Shown piece after piece: positions 45,989 to 55,360 of a DNA stretch of 64,000 nucleotides. Each line of letters opens with the position of its first letter. The first letter of the stretch is position 1. The notes under the pieces are model-generated. The model searched no databases. It was not told the origin of the DNA and saw nothing but the letters and a program-made list of their open reading frames with translations. The position numbers and the translations under genes are program-made. Source of the stretch: Bog-473 sp963807775 (GTDB lineage Bacteria; Actinomycetota; Acidimicrobiia; Acidimicrobiales; RAAP-2); NCBI GenBank assembly GCA_963807775.1, contig CAWECY010000013.1:248001-312000 (forward strand), in the 5' to 3' direction.

Positions 45989-46559
45989 TCACCCCAACCA
46001 TAGAGGTGATTCAACCTGTCTGCGGCGACGAGGACCGGCCGTCGGGCCCAGGAGCTCCTCGATGACGGCGCTCTTGGCCAGGGTGTAGCCGGGCCGTCCA
46101 GCGGGTAGCGCCGCGCCAGCTCGCGCTTGGCGGACTGGTAGCGGTCGCGGGTGGCGGTGTCCGCAGCAGGAGCTCGCGGAAGCGGAGGTAGTCGGCCCAG
46201 TCCGTGCTGGTCTTCTCGACCACATGGACGTGCACCGAGCGGAACGAGCCCTCGCCGCGCACGAAGAGGAGCCCGCCGCCGTGCCCCTTGTCGCCCTCGT
46301 AGCTGTAGCGGCCACCCGCGCAGAGGCGGGCGACGACGTCGTCCAGCGCGGTGCCGTCTTCCACGGCCACCGCCAGGTCGAGGATGGGCTTGGCGTCGAG
46401 CCCGGGGACAGACGTGCTTCCTACGTGAATGACGGCACAGGCCAGTCCGCCGAGCAGCTCGTCGACGGCGTCGCACTCCTGCTCGCCGAGGTCTACCCAG
46501 GCGGGATTGTGCGGCGCGAGCCGCACCTCCGCCTTGTCCAACCCCAGGTCGTCGTGCAT
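45989..46559 (-). CDS. GrpB family (UPF0157) protein (frameshifts)
   Basis: About 185 residues. It is in the GrpB/UPF0157 group, a nucleotidyltransferase-like fold often fused to dephospho-CoA kinase. The signature AVIHVGSTSVPGLDAKPILDLAVAVED is intact, preceded by VRLAPHNPAWVDLGEQE and followed by RSVHVHVVEKTSTDWADYLRFRELL. The end reads YQSAKRELARRYPLD and then YTLAKSAVIEELLG after indels near 46160 and 46095. The role is unproven in the family. Its stop lies 25 bases upstream of the pspA start. ATG at 46559. Confidence 0.8.
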
Positions 46560-46650
46560 AGGCGTCTTGGCCTTTCGGACCTCAGCCCCTCCCGCCCCGT
46601 ACCCGCACCGGGACACCAGAGAATGTAGCGACTGGTGCTCCGGCGTCAGG

Positions 46651-47450
46651 TCAAGACCCCGACGCCGCGATGATCGGGCCGTTGAGATGGGTGCCCGACA
46701 TGTCGCCGTCGTCGGGCGCGTCGCCGAAGGCGGACGACCTTGCCCAGCGCGGTCACGACCCAGTAGCCGCCGCCGTCGGAGGTGGCGAAGATGGCGGTCG
46801 CCGGATCGAGCCCGCCGGCCGACCCGCGCGGCGGGCTGCCCAGGCCGGCGCGCATCGCCGAAGGGGAAGACCTGCCCGTCGCCGTCGAGGATCCAGTAGC
46901 CGCCCCCGTCGGGCGTCGCCACGGCCGAGGTGATCGCCGAGCTCGGTTGCCCGGGCGGCGCCGTAGTTCGCCGCGTCGCCGAAGGGGTAGACGGAGCCCG
47001 ACGACGGTGACGACCCAGTAGCCGTTGCCGGTGGCGTCGGGCATGACGGCCACCGCGGCGCCGTTGCAGCCGCCGATGCCGGGGCAGGAGCCCTCGAACT
47101 TGGCGTCGCCGAAGGCGAAGACGCCGCCGTCGGAGGCCACCATGAAGTAGCCGCCACCGTCGGAGGACGGCACCATGCCGACGATGGGCGCGTTCAGGCT
47201 GTGGGCTGGCCCGAGCCGGCCGGGTGCAGCCCGGCGCCGGGGATCGAGCCGTGGAAGCCGGCGTCGCCGAAGGCGAAGATGCCCACCGTCGGAGGCCACC
47301 AGCCAGTAGCCGCCCCGGTCGGACGTCGGCGTGATGCCGACGACGGGACGCTGCAGGTGCATGGAGCCGGTCGAGCCGTAGAACTGGGCCGACCCGAAGG
47401 TGAAGATGCCGCCGTCGGAGCCGACCAGCCAGTAGCCGTGTGACGGTGTC
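46651..47450 (-). repeat. YWLV repeats of the CAP-domain protein
   Basis: Units such as HGYWLVGSDGGIFTFGSAQFYGSTGS and GGYFMVASDGGVFAFGDAKF recur about every 40 residues, in changing frames because of indels. They match the amidase repeats at 17.8-18.5 kb in spacing and motif. Confidence 0.75.
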
Positions 47451-49153
47451 GAAGCGGGTGGTGGTGGTGGCGGTGGTGGTGGTGGTGGTGGGCGGCCGGC
47501 GCGTCGATGGTCAGCGTGAAGTCCTGGGTGGCGGGTGGCGCGACGCCGTTGGAGGCCACCAGGCAGACCGTGTACGCGCCGCCCTGACCATCGACCGGCG
47601 TGCCCTCCAGCGAGGCGGTCGAGCCACCGGTGTAGATGAGGGAGATGCCGGCGGGGAGCACCGACGGCGTGCAACCGCTGAACGCAGTGTCGCTGATGGA
47701 GCTGACGCTGGGTGTGGCCGTTGTCGTGACGTCGAAGAGCCCGGGGCGCCGGCAGAGAAGGTGGTGGCGACCCCGCTCGTGATGGCCGGTGCGGCCGATG
47801 TCCCGCTCCCCGTGTAGGTGTACTGATCGGCCGAGGACACGACGCTGGTGCCGGCGGGCGTCGTCACCGTGATGTTCACCGTGCCCGGGTTGATCGAGGG
47901 CGGGATGGTCGTGGTGATCTGGTTCGAGCCGTAGCGTCATGGAGCCGATGCTGGCCACCGTCCCGAAGTCGACGATGGGCGTCACTCCCCCGTCGTAGAA
48001 GTTCGAGCCGTGGATGGTGATGCTGCCGGAGGGGATCTGGGGTCCCGAGGTCGGGCGAGACCGAGGTGATGGTCGGGGCGCTCGTCGGCGCGTAGGTGAA
48101 CTCGTTGACCGCCTGCGTGCCGGTGGAGCTGGACGAGCCGGCGCCGGTAGTGACCGTCACGACCACCTGGTCGGTCGCGGTCCCGGCCGGGTCGGCCGGT
48201 GCGTCGGCCGTCAGCTCGCCGTCCCAGTCGACGTGGACGTTGGTGGCGGGCACGCCGCCGAAGAAGACCTGCGGCGACGGCTCGTGCCGAAGTAGTTGCC
48301 CTCGATCGTCACCGGCGTGCCGGCGCCGGTGTCGGGCGAGGAGGCCGGCAGCACCTGCACGACGTCCGGTGCGGCCGAACGTGGCCGGGGTGGGCAGTGA
48401 GCTCGGGTGAGCGTGTCGATCGAGCGGGTCGGCCGGGTCCGGTCTCGTTGGCGAAGATCTCGGTGTACTGGCCATTGCTCGTGTTGCCGTCGCCCATCAT
48501 CGGCCGTCTGGTGACTCAGTGGTCGTCCAGTCACCGAGGATGTTGTCCCGGTGACCCCAGCAGCCGGTATCGAACGGTGAGGTGCAGTCGAGGTTGGTGC
48601 CGCCGTAGCCGTCGTTGTACATCCAGGCGTAGTCGGCGCCGAGTGGCGTGTAGTCGAGGGCGAAGATGGAGCCCGCCGACGAGTAATAGAAGGTGGGCGG
48701 TGGGGGTGGCGACGGGTCGGTGTCGTCGGCGGCAGCCGTTGCGGCGGCGATGTTCAGCACCGGGTCGATGCCGATGAACTCCGAGAGGCCGCGGTCACCG
48801 CGCTCCTCGTCGGTGATGATCAGCTGCTGCACCGGCACGGAGTCGCTGGCGTAGCCGCTCGGCAGGACGAGCGGGCCGAGCCCCTCGAGGTAGCGGGCGT
48901 AGTTGATGTTGTGCAGCACCGAGTCGATGCACCCGGAACTGTCGTCGTCGACGGGCGTGACGGAGCAGGCCGGCATCACCTGGGGCGGGATGCTGGCTGC
49001 CGGGTTGGAGGGAGGCACGATGCCGGCTGCGCCCGCAGACGGTGCGGGGCCGGCAACCAACATGCACGCGGAGCCCACCGTGGCCGCCACCGCCACGGCG
49101 GCACGCGGCAAGGACGAGCACACGGCGCGCGCGCCGGTTGAATGCTGCCTCAC
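46651..49153 (-). CDS. Large secreted CAP/TIG/YWLV-repeat protein (multiple frameshifts)
   Basis: More than 800 residues when joined. Order: signal peptide (LPRAAVAVAATVGSACMLVAGPAPSAGAAG); a CAP/SCP-PR1-like domain (INYARYLEGLGPLVLP ... DTGCWGHRDNILGDW); at least two IPT/TIG-like domains (PQVFFGGVPATNVHVDWDG; PTITSVSPDLGTP); a further beta domain (SISDTAFSGCTPSVLPAG); a poly-Pro linker (47459-47494); then YWLV-type repeats to the end. It is probably a cell-surface adhesin or wall-associated protein. Multiple indels shift the frame after about 48500. The GTG at 49153 after CGGAAGC is preferred to a TTG at 49201. Confidence 0.8.
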
Positions 49154-49201
49154 GCTTCCGTTCGCCCCCCTCTGTGCGTGGAACCAGATCAGCTCGGGCA
49201 A

Positions 49202-49221
49202 CGTAACATTTTCGGGTTACG
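49202..49221. repeat. CGTAAC...GTTACG hairpin upstream of the CAP gene
   Basis: A 6-bp inverted repeat with an 8-base AT-rich loop lies 49 bases before the proposed GTG start of the CAP gene, in the gap shared with the divergent lipase. GTAACGTT recurs near 49391. Possible regulator site. Confidence 0.35.
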
Positions 49222-49428
49222 GCTCCGAGGGACGTCCGACTGAATTGTCCGATGGTTGACCGCCGCCACGCCTTGCAACCGGCCTGCCACTGATGAGGCG
49301 GGTGGGTCGAGAACGACTGGTGGATTCCTTGTCGTTTCCGCAGGTGGTTCGTCGTCGCGGGCTGGGACCGTCATCCGCGGACGTGAGTAAGTAACGTTCG
49401 TCACACTCGGCGGGAAAGAGGAGTGCAG

Positions 49429-50550
49429 GTGGGCAGTGCAAGCGACCGGCGACGGGGTCGCGGCGTCGCAATGGTGCGAACCAGCATGCGGTGGTCGCTA
49501 GTGATGGTGGTCGTCATCGTGGGGGCATTGGCCGCGGCACCGCCGGATCAGGCCTCGCCGGCCGAGGCGGCGGCCATCGCCTATGCACCGCCGGAGACAC
49601 CGGGTCCACCCCTCGACGTGCCGGCCAGCGAGCTCGATGCCGCTCTGACGTGCTCGGCGACAGCGGCCCGACCCACGCGCGACATCATCCTGGTGCTGCC
49701 GCCGACCCTGTTCGACCCGGGCGAGGCGTACGGCTGGAACTATCTGCCTGCGTTCGCGGCGCAAGGGTGGCCTTACTGCGAGGTGACGGTGCCGGACCAC
49801 TCGGACGGCGACATCCAGGTGGCGGCGGAGTATGTCGTCAACGCCATCCGCTTCCTGCATGCCTACTCGGGCCGGCGGGTGGAGCTGTTCGGGTGGAGCC
49901 AGGGTGCCAGCACGCTCCCGCGCTGGGCGCTGCGCTGGTGGCCCGACATCCGTCCGATGGTGGCCTCACTCGTCGGCCTGGCCCCCGACAACGAATACGG
50001 CACGACCGACCCGCTCATCGAGAGCGTGTGCGCGTACGAGTGCTTCCCGGCGGCCTGGCAGGAGACGCACCGACTGCTTGGCGGCGAGTCGAATTTCATG
50101 CTGGCCATGAACTCGGACGAGCAGACGTTCCCCGGCATCGCCTACACCGACATCTGGAGCCTGACCGACGAGGTGGCGGGCTGGAACTTCGGCTCCGACA
50201 AGGTGTCGCCACTGCCGCCGGCCCCCAACGTGCTGAACGTGTCGACGCAGTCGGTCTGCCCGCTCCAGCCGGTCGAGCACCTGACCATCCCCGCCAACGA
50301 GGCGGCGTATGCCGTGGCCATGGCGGCCCTGGCCGCCCCGGGTCGGCTACCTGACCTGGCTGACCTCGACCGGGCCCAGGTCTGCGCGTCTCCCCTGATG
50401 CCCTACGTCACCCCGACGTCGCTGGCGCTCAACGAGGGCGAGTTGGTCACCTTGGTAGGTGAACGGGCCACCGTCGGTGAGGTCACGAGTGAGCCGCCGC
50501 TCAAGTGCTACGTCACCGCGTCCTGCGGCACTCCGACGGGAACTGCGTAG
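49429..50550 (+). CDS. Secreted CALB-like lipase
   Basis: About 373 residues. A signal segment (MRWSLVMVVVIVGALAAAPPDQA) precedes an alpha/beta hydrolase that follows Candida antarctica lipase B closely: DIILVLPPTLFDPGEAYGWNYLPAFAAQGW, VNAIRFLHAYSGRRVELFGWSQGAS (nucleophile Ser), TDIWSLTDEVAGW (acid Asp), PVEHLTIPANEAAYAVA (His), and SPLMPYVTP near the end. It should hydrolyse esters or triglycerides outside the cell. The GTG at 49429 has GAGGAG at a good distance; a GTG at 49423 and an ATG at 49471 are alternatives. Unlike its minus-strand neighbour, it has no frameshift. Confidence 0.85.
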   Translation: MGSASDRRRGRGVAMVRTSMRWSLVMVVVIVGALAAAPPDQASPAEAAAIAYAPPETPGPPLDVPASELDAALTCSATAARPTRDIILVLPPTLFDPGEAYGWNYLPAFAAQGWPYCEVTVPDHSDGDIQVAAEYVVNAIRFLHAYSGRRVELFGWSQGASTLPRWALRWWPDIRPMVASLVGLAPDNEYGTTDPLIESVCAYECFPAAWQETHRLLGGESNFMLAMNSDEQTFPGIAYTDIWSLTDEVAGWNFGSDKVSPLPPAPNVLNVSTQSVCPLQPVEHLTIPANEAAYAVAMAALAAPGRLPDLADLDRAQVCASPLMPYVTPTSLALNEGELVTLVGERATVGEVTSEPPLKCYVTASCGTPTGTA

Positions 50551-50768
50551 ACGCCTGACCGACGGTCACCCATTCGGCGCCTGGTCGAGGCTCGACACGT
50601 ACCACATGGTCACGTCCCGATTACCATGTGCGGAGTCCACTCACAAGTGGACTAGGACGAGTGTTGGCCCGGACCCCGCTGGCGCACTTCATCATGAGGA
50701 GGGCTTCGGTGTCCGATCGGCCACCCAACGACTCCGCATCTCGGGCCGCGCAAGAGGATGAAGGCTGA

Positions 50769-51524
50769 ATGCCTGGGGCGCGGCTCAGGCGGATCTTGGC
50801 CGCCCTCGAAGCGACGACGGATGACGTCCCGTCGCCTGCTCGCCTGTGCACGGTTGCGGCCGAGATTGTAGGTGTCACCGGGGCCGGGGTCATGCTGATG
50901 GCCGGCGAGCTGCAACAGGGTTCGTTGTGCACCACCAATCACGTCAGCAATCTGATTGAGGGGTTGCAGTACACCCTGGGCGAGGGACCCTGCGTCGACG
51001 CTTTTCACGACGACAGGGTGGTTCTTGAGGCGAACCTGATCGATCCGATGGCGCCGCGTTGGCCGGCCTTCACTCCGAGAGCGCTCGAAGCCGGAGTCCG
51101 AGCTGTGTTCGCGTTCCCCTTGCGAGACGGAGCGGCCCGGCTCGGTGCCCTCGATCTCTACCAGGATCGACCGGGTCGCTTGAGCGACGACCAACATGCT
51201 GACGCGTTGGTGATGGCTGAGATGATCGCCCACTGGGTGCTCGATGCCCAAGCCGTCGCCGTGCACGGGATCGTGGCCAGGGACCTGGAGTCAGGGGCTG
51301 ACTTCCATTTTGTTGTGCACAACGCGGCCGGAATGGTATCGGTGCAGCTCGGTGTCACCGTCACCGAGGCCCTCATCCGCCTGCGGGCCTACGCCTTCAG
51401 CGAAGATCTGCTGGTCGGAGACGTGGCCGAGGATGTCGTATCTCGCAGGATCAGGTTTGTTGGCCCGGCGGGAGAGGCTCGTATAATTCCACTACCAGGC
51501 GAGAATGCCCCGCCAACTGAATAG
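50769..51524 (+). CDS. GAF-ANTAR regulator (first of pair)
   Basis: 251 residues. A GAF sensor domain (about 20-165: LCTVAAEIVGVTGAGVMLMAGE ... YTLGEGPCVDAFHDD ... VFAFPLRDGAARLGALDLYQ) is joined to a C-terminal ANTAR-like helical bundle (NAAGMVSVQLGVTVTEALIRLRAYAF). ANTAR domains bind dual-hairpin RNA and stop terminators forming; the GAF ligand is unknown. It is 30 bases upstream of a paralogue. A 24-codon open frame (50694-50768, MRRASVSDRPPNDSASRAAQ) ends right at this ATG and may be a coupled leader peptide or chance. Confidence 0.88.
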   Translation: MPGARLRRILAALEATTDDVPSPARLCTVAAEIVGVTGAGVMLMAGELQQGSLCTTNHVSNLIEGLQYTLGEGPCVDAFHDDRVVLEANLIDPMAPRWPAFTPRALEAGVRAVFAFPLRDGAARLGALDLYQDRPGRLSDDQHADALVMAEMIAHWVLDAQAVAVHGIVARDLESGADFHFVVHNAAGMVSVQLGVTVTEALIRLRAYAFSEDLLVGDVAEDVVSRRIRFVGPAGEARIIPLPGENAPPTE

Positions 51525-51554
51525 CCGGGCGTCGCCGGGCGCCCAGGAGAAGCC

Positions 51555-52286
51555 ATGGAGACGACCCGAGACCAATCCATCGTGAAAACCCTCGTCGAGA
51601 TCGCCGACAACCTCGTTGACGACTTCGACATCGTAGAGCTGCTGACCGAGCTGACCGACCGCTGTGTCAACCTGCTCGGGATCTCCGCTGCCGGCGTCAT
51701 GCTCGCCGGACCACCCGAAGAGTTGCGATTGGTGGCGTCGTCGAGCGAGGCGATGCAGCTGGTCGAGCTATTCGAATTGCAAGCCAACGAGGGGCCGTGC
51801 CTGGACGCGTTCCGCACCGGGGAGCGGGTAGAACACCACAAGCTACGAGAAGGATCGGGGCGTTGGCCCCAGTTTTCGGAGGTGGCCCTGACCGCTGGGT
51901 TCCGATCTGTTTCCGCGCTTCCACTTCGCCTCCGCGAAACCACCGTCGGCGCACTGAATCTGTTCAGTGTCGAGGAGCTGCCGATGGACGAGAGCGATGC
52001 ACTGGTGGCGCGTGGGTTTGCCGATCTGGCCACCATCAGCATCCTCCAATATGGCGCGAGCAACGAAGCGCAACGAATCAACGAGCAGCTTTCCGGTGCC
52101 TTGGCCAGTCGCGTGGTGATCGAGCAAGCCAAGGGCGTCATCGCCGAGCGAGCTGGCATAGAGATCCCGGAGGCGTTTACCCGGCTCCGGACTTACGCCC
52201 GGAGCCACGCCATCCTGCTGTCCGAGGTCGCCCAGGCAGCGATCGACGGCACACTCGATCCCGGAGCCTGGGCCTCCCCCACCTGA
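51555..52286 (+). CDS. GAF-ANTAR regulator (second of pair)
   Basis: 243 residues, same layout as the preceding gene. The GAF domain spans LLTELTDRCVNLLGISAAGVMLAG to SALPLRLRETTVGALNLFS. The ANTAR domain is textbook: SRVVIEQAKGVIAERAGIEIPEAFTRLRTYARSHAILLSEVAQAAIDG. It likely acts as an RNA-binding antiterminator. AGGAG lies 7 bases before the ATG. The gene order (two GAF-ANTAR genes, then a GAF histidine kinase) suggests a local signalling set. Confidence 0.92.
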   Translation: METTRDQSIVKTLVEIADNLVDDFDIVELLTELTDRCVNLLGISAAGVMLAGPPEELRLVASSSEAMQLVELFELQANEGPCLDAFRTGERVEHHKLREGSGRWPQFSEVALTAGFRSVSALPLRLRETTVGALNLFSVEELPMDESDALVARGFADLATISILQYGASNEAQRINEQLSGALASRVVIEQAKGVIAERAGIEIPEAFTRLRTYARSHAILLSEVAQAAIDGTLDPGAWASPT

Positions 52287-52653
52287 GTCGACTCCTAGGC
52301 TAAGTGCCTGCTCAGTCCGCCTGAGACCCTCTGCGGGCCGGCCCTTGTGCCTAACCGGCTCCGGCGGCTAGTTTGCAACAAGTATTTCGCTTACCGTCCC
52401 GGACCCCGGCGGTCTGCTTCAGTGCAGAGAGGGGTGGTACGTGCACATAAGCGGAATTGCGTCGCTCTCCTCAAATCGCAATGGCTGGCGCCCGCCCGCT
52501 CATGATGCCTTCAGGCACCCACGGCGGGCGGTCGATGATGAGGGGAAACAAAACGCCCCGGGCACGGAAATCGACCACGTCGCGTCCTGCGGTTGGATCC
52601 ACAACAGCCCTTGCCCTCGTTGCTACCGGGACCTCTAGCGAGGAATGCCCCCC
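52287..52653 (+). other. Intergenic region upstream of the histidine kinase
   Basis: About 367 bases without a convincing gene. Open frames on both strands lack codon bias and family resemblance. As the leader of a kinase next to ANTAR regulators it could hold an ANTAR-type dual hairpin, but I cannot confirm one by eye. Confidence 0.3.
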
Positions 52654-53841
52654 ATGTCCCACCATCGGATCGAAGACCCAACGTCGCTGCGTCGGATACT
52701 CGATGCAATGTTACTGATCGAGGCCGACATCGATCTCCCGGTCCTGTTGCACCACGTTATCGAAGAAGCGCGATCGATGACCGGTGCGCGCTATGGCGCG
52801 CTCGGGGTGCTCAACGACGACGGAACGGGTCGAGCCGACTTCATTACGGCTGGACTCGAACCCGACGAGGACGTACCGATCAGGGCTCGTCCTAACGGAC
52901 GAGGGGTACTGGGCCTGCTTGTGGCCGAGCCGGAACCGTTGCGCATGGCTGGACTCGACTCACACGGCCCGAGCAACGGGAACGGTTCCGGACATCCCGC
53001 CATGCCCTCGATCTTGGGCGTACCCATCAAAGTGCGAGACGAGGTCTATGGCAACCTTTACCTGACGGACAAAATCGGCTCGTCCGAGTTCACCGCCGAG
53101 GACGAGGCGTTGGTCAATGCCCTCTCTGTGGCGGCGGGGATCGCCATCGAGAATGTCCGTCTCCATCGTCGAGCACAAGACGTTGCCGTCTACGACGAGA
53201 GGGAACGACTGGCCCGCGACCTACACGACACGGTCATCCAACGATTCTTTTCAGTTGGTCTCTCTCTCCAAGGTATCGCCGGAACGGCAGAAGCTGCCGA
53301 TGTCTCGGAAGCGCTGAACCGCGTGATTTTGGACATAGATGACTCAATCTGTCAGCTCCGGTCCGTAGTCTTCGCGCTCGGCGTGACCGACGAAGACCAG
53401 TGCCTTCGATCACGAGTCGTCTCGCTATTGAATGAACTCCGGGCGGTCGCCGGTTTTGAAGTTCACAGTTCATTCGAGGGGCCTGTGGACACGGCGATCT
53501 CAGACGAGATCGCGGACCACCTGCTCATGGCTTTGCGTGAAGCGGTCACCAACGTCGCACGTCACGCGCAGGCCACTGAAGTCATGGTCCACTTGGCCGT
53601 GGTCGATAGCCAATGCCAGCTCCGGATCATCGACAACGGGCGCGGAATAGAGACGGAGAAGCCCAGCAAGAGTGGTATGGGGTTGGTCAATCTGCACACC
53701 CGAGCCGAAAAGCTCAAGGGACGGTTCAAGGTCGAGAGCCCGTCCACCGGGGGAACTGTTCTCACATGGCAGGTTCCTCTTGTGGCGTCGTGGCGGCCAG
53801 ATGGCCGAATGGGAGATGGCCATTCCCACTGGGCTTGGTGA
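52654..53841 (+). CDS. GAF-domain sensor histidine kinase (NarL/DevS class)
   Basis: 395 residues from the ATG at 52654, chosen because GCGAGGA sits at normal distance; the ATG at 52645 lies directly on it. One GAF domain (about 20-175), then a HisKA_3 dimerisation helix with the phospho-acceptor His in RERLARDLHDTVIQRFFSVGL, and an HATPase domain (ALREAVTNVARHAQA; IIDNGRGI; GMGLVNLHTRAEKLKG). The layout resembles mycobacterial DevS/DosT but with one GAF. No response regulator is adjacent, so it is an orphan kinase here. Base composition is less GC-rich than the first 50 kb. Confidence 0.93.
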   Translation: MSHHRIEDPTSLRRILDAMLLIEADIDLPVLLHHVIEEARSMTGARYGALGVLNDDGTGRADFITAGLEPDEDVPIRARPNGRGVLGLLVAEPEPLRMAGLDSHGPSNGNGSGHPAMPSILGVPIKVRDEVYGNLYLTDKIGSSEFTAEDEALVNALSVAAGIAIENVRLHRRAQDVAVYDERERLARDLHDTVIQRFFSVGLSLQGIAGTAEAADVSEALNRVILDIDDSICQLRSVVFALGVTDEDQCLRSRVVSLLNELRAVAGFEVHSSFEGPVDTAISDEIADHLLMALREAVTNVARHAQATEVMVHLAVVDSQCQLRIIDNGRGIETEKPSKSGMGLVNLHTRAEKLKGRFKVESPSTGGTVLTWQVPLVASWRPDGRMGDGHSHWAW

Positions 53842-54190
53842 AAGCTCTGTCCGGCACGGGTCTCAGTGCAGTCGACAACTGGGATCAGGCACACACGCAG
53901 AAGTTGTCCATGGCCGTCGGGAACCCGGGACCTCTTGACCCCGGTCGCCTCGCCGCGGTCGGAGATGAAGTTGGCGAAGTAAGCGCGGTTCGCCAGCTCG
54001 AATGTCAGTACCGCTGCAGCGTGGTCGGCGCGCAGTCGCTGAAGTTCTGCCGCCCACCGATCCTACTCAGAAGGCGTCGGGCCAAGCCGGTGCTGGGTCG
54101 ATCCCAGTGCCATTGCCCCACGTGCGCAGGCGCATCTCGGCCTGGCTCCAGTGGGTCGCAGCGCCGCGCCGTCCCGGCGTTGATTCGGGG
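53842..54190 (+). other. Intergenic region containing an att-like tRNA fragment
   Basis: About 349 bases with no gene I can support. Its notable content is the 22-bp match to the tRNA-Pro gene at 53921-53942. The rest shows no repeat or hairpin of note. Confidence 0.4.
53921..53942. repeat. 22-bp copy of the tRNA-Pro core (candidate att site)
   Basis: GAACCCGGGACCTCTTGACC plus CC is identical to 57238-57259, inside the tRNA-Pro gene (anticodon-loop 3' part through the T-arm). Same orientation, 3.3 kb apart, and on the 3' side of the tRNA, as expected for integration at a tRNA. Confidence 0.7.
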
Positions 54191-54706
54191 CTACCTAAAG
54201 CTCCAGCGTGTTTGACTGAACCTTCTTCCCTTGCCAAATCCAAAACCGGTCTCGGGTGCCACGCGGTAGACGAGAACCTCTGCTCGCCGAATGGCGTCCG
54301 CCAGACCGGACCAAGTTCCATTGGGTGCGACGAAATGCGGTCCGTATTTCGTCTCGTAGGTGTTGGCGATACGTCCTAGCTCCGCATGATCGCTCACACC
54401 TTCTGCCGTTCCTTCAATCACGAGATCGAGACCGTCGAGGGTGCTTTGCCCTGTCGTGAGGACGCAACGACAGTTTGCTGAGAGGTTCTTCGCTTTTCGC
54501 TCCTTTGGACCCGTACAGAAGTACAGAGCCCCTTCGAGCCAGATTCCCAACAGGGGCGTGACGTGCGGGCGACCGTCAGGCCGAACGGTCGAAAGCCAAT
54601 ACACCTCAGCGCCGGCCAGCTCATCCCGAGCCTGAGACCACTCCGTTGGTGTCGCATTCGGGCTGCTGAAGGCACTCAGCTCGGTCACCGGAACTGTTTC
54701 AGCCAT
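54191..54706 (-). CDS. Pyridoxamine-phosphate-oxidase-fold (PPOX) protein
   Basis: 171 residues from the ATG at 54706, with GGAGAG upstream. A split-barrel flavin/F420-type domain: VYWLSTVRPDGRPHVTPLLGIWLEGALYFCTGPKERKAKNLSANCRCVLTTG. The PDGRPHVTPL strand and KERKAKNL turn are family hallmarks. Members bind FMN, F420 or haem; given fbiC in the same window, F420 is possible, but that is inference. It lies inside the tRNA-Pro-bounded island. Confidence 0.85.
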   Translation of the reverse strand: MAETVPVTELSAFSSPNATPTEWSQARDELAGAEVYWLSTVRPDGRPHVTPLLGIWLEGALYFCTGPKERKAKNLSANCRCVLTTGQSTLDGLDLVIEGTAEGVSDHAELGRIANTYETKYGPHFVAPNGTWSGLADAIRRAEVLVYRVAPETGFGFGKGRRFSQTRWSFR

Positions 54707-54884
54707 GCCGCTCTCCGATCGTTTACGTCGTGCGCGCCAATACAGCGATGCTGGGCAGCTCGCTGAGACCAGCCTCGGGCACGCCCCCCAAGGTACCGAA
54801 GAGTGCAAGCCGGTCCCGGCAAGGTAAGGGGAGAGGTAAGAACGGGGAGTCTTGACCGTGTGCGCATCGCATAGTTGTAAACGA

Positions 54885-55253
54885 ATGTTGACAGACGCGT
54901 GCGATTCGTTCAGTATTGTCACGGTGAATCCCCGGGAGTCGTTATGGGAAGTTTGGGAGCGGATTAGGACAAGTGCAGACCCTGACCCGCTGGAAGTCCT
55001 CCGAGTAGCGGCTGCATTTAGCCGCTACTTTGCTACGGCCCAGAATGAAGCAATCTCGTTTGCCCGCTCGGCTGAGCTGTCGTGGGAGCAGATCGCCGAG
55101 TCCCTCGGCCAGAGCCGACAAGCCCTTTGGCAGCGTGCCAGTAGAGACGGGTCCCTGCAGGCGCTATTGGCCGCATCGGGAAAGCGACGTTGGGAGGCAG
55201 TCAAGCGTGACCCCAACTCCTGGTACGGAGAAACCAAACCCTTTCCCGCCTAA
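54885..55253 (+). CDS. Small HTH-like protein
   Basis: 122 residues from the ATG at 54885; a GTG at 54924 (MNPRESLWEVWERIRTSADPDPLEVLRVAAAFSRY) may be the true start. A helical core ends in SWEQIAESLGQSRQALWQRAS, a clear helix-turn-helix of the kind that lets a protein contact DNA. The C terminus (KRRWEAVKRDPNSWYG) is basic and aromatic. It may be a regulator of the island or a general actinobacterial small DNA-binding protein; the target is unknown. Confidence 0.65.
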   Translation: MLTDACDSFSIVTVNPRESLWEVWERIRTSADPDPLEVLRVAAAFSRYFATAQNEAISFARSAELSWEQIAESLGQSRQALWQRASRDGSLQALLAASGKRRWEAVKRDPNSWYGETKPFPA

Positions 55254-55360
55254 CCTGAAAGCGGAACTCGGTCTCGTATTGCGCCCTGACCGAATGTACT
55301 GGGCTAGCTCAGGGCTAGCTCCGTTCGATCTAGAAACCGGACCCCATTGACGCGTTTCGG

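Noticed and set aside
47450..47500. CRISPR-like or microsatellite array (GGTGGTGGT run)
   Set aside because: It encodes the poly-proline linker of the CAP protein; there are no spaced repeats.
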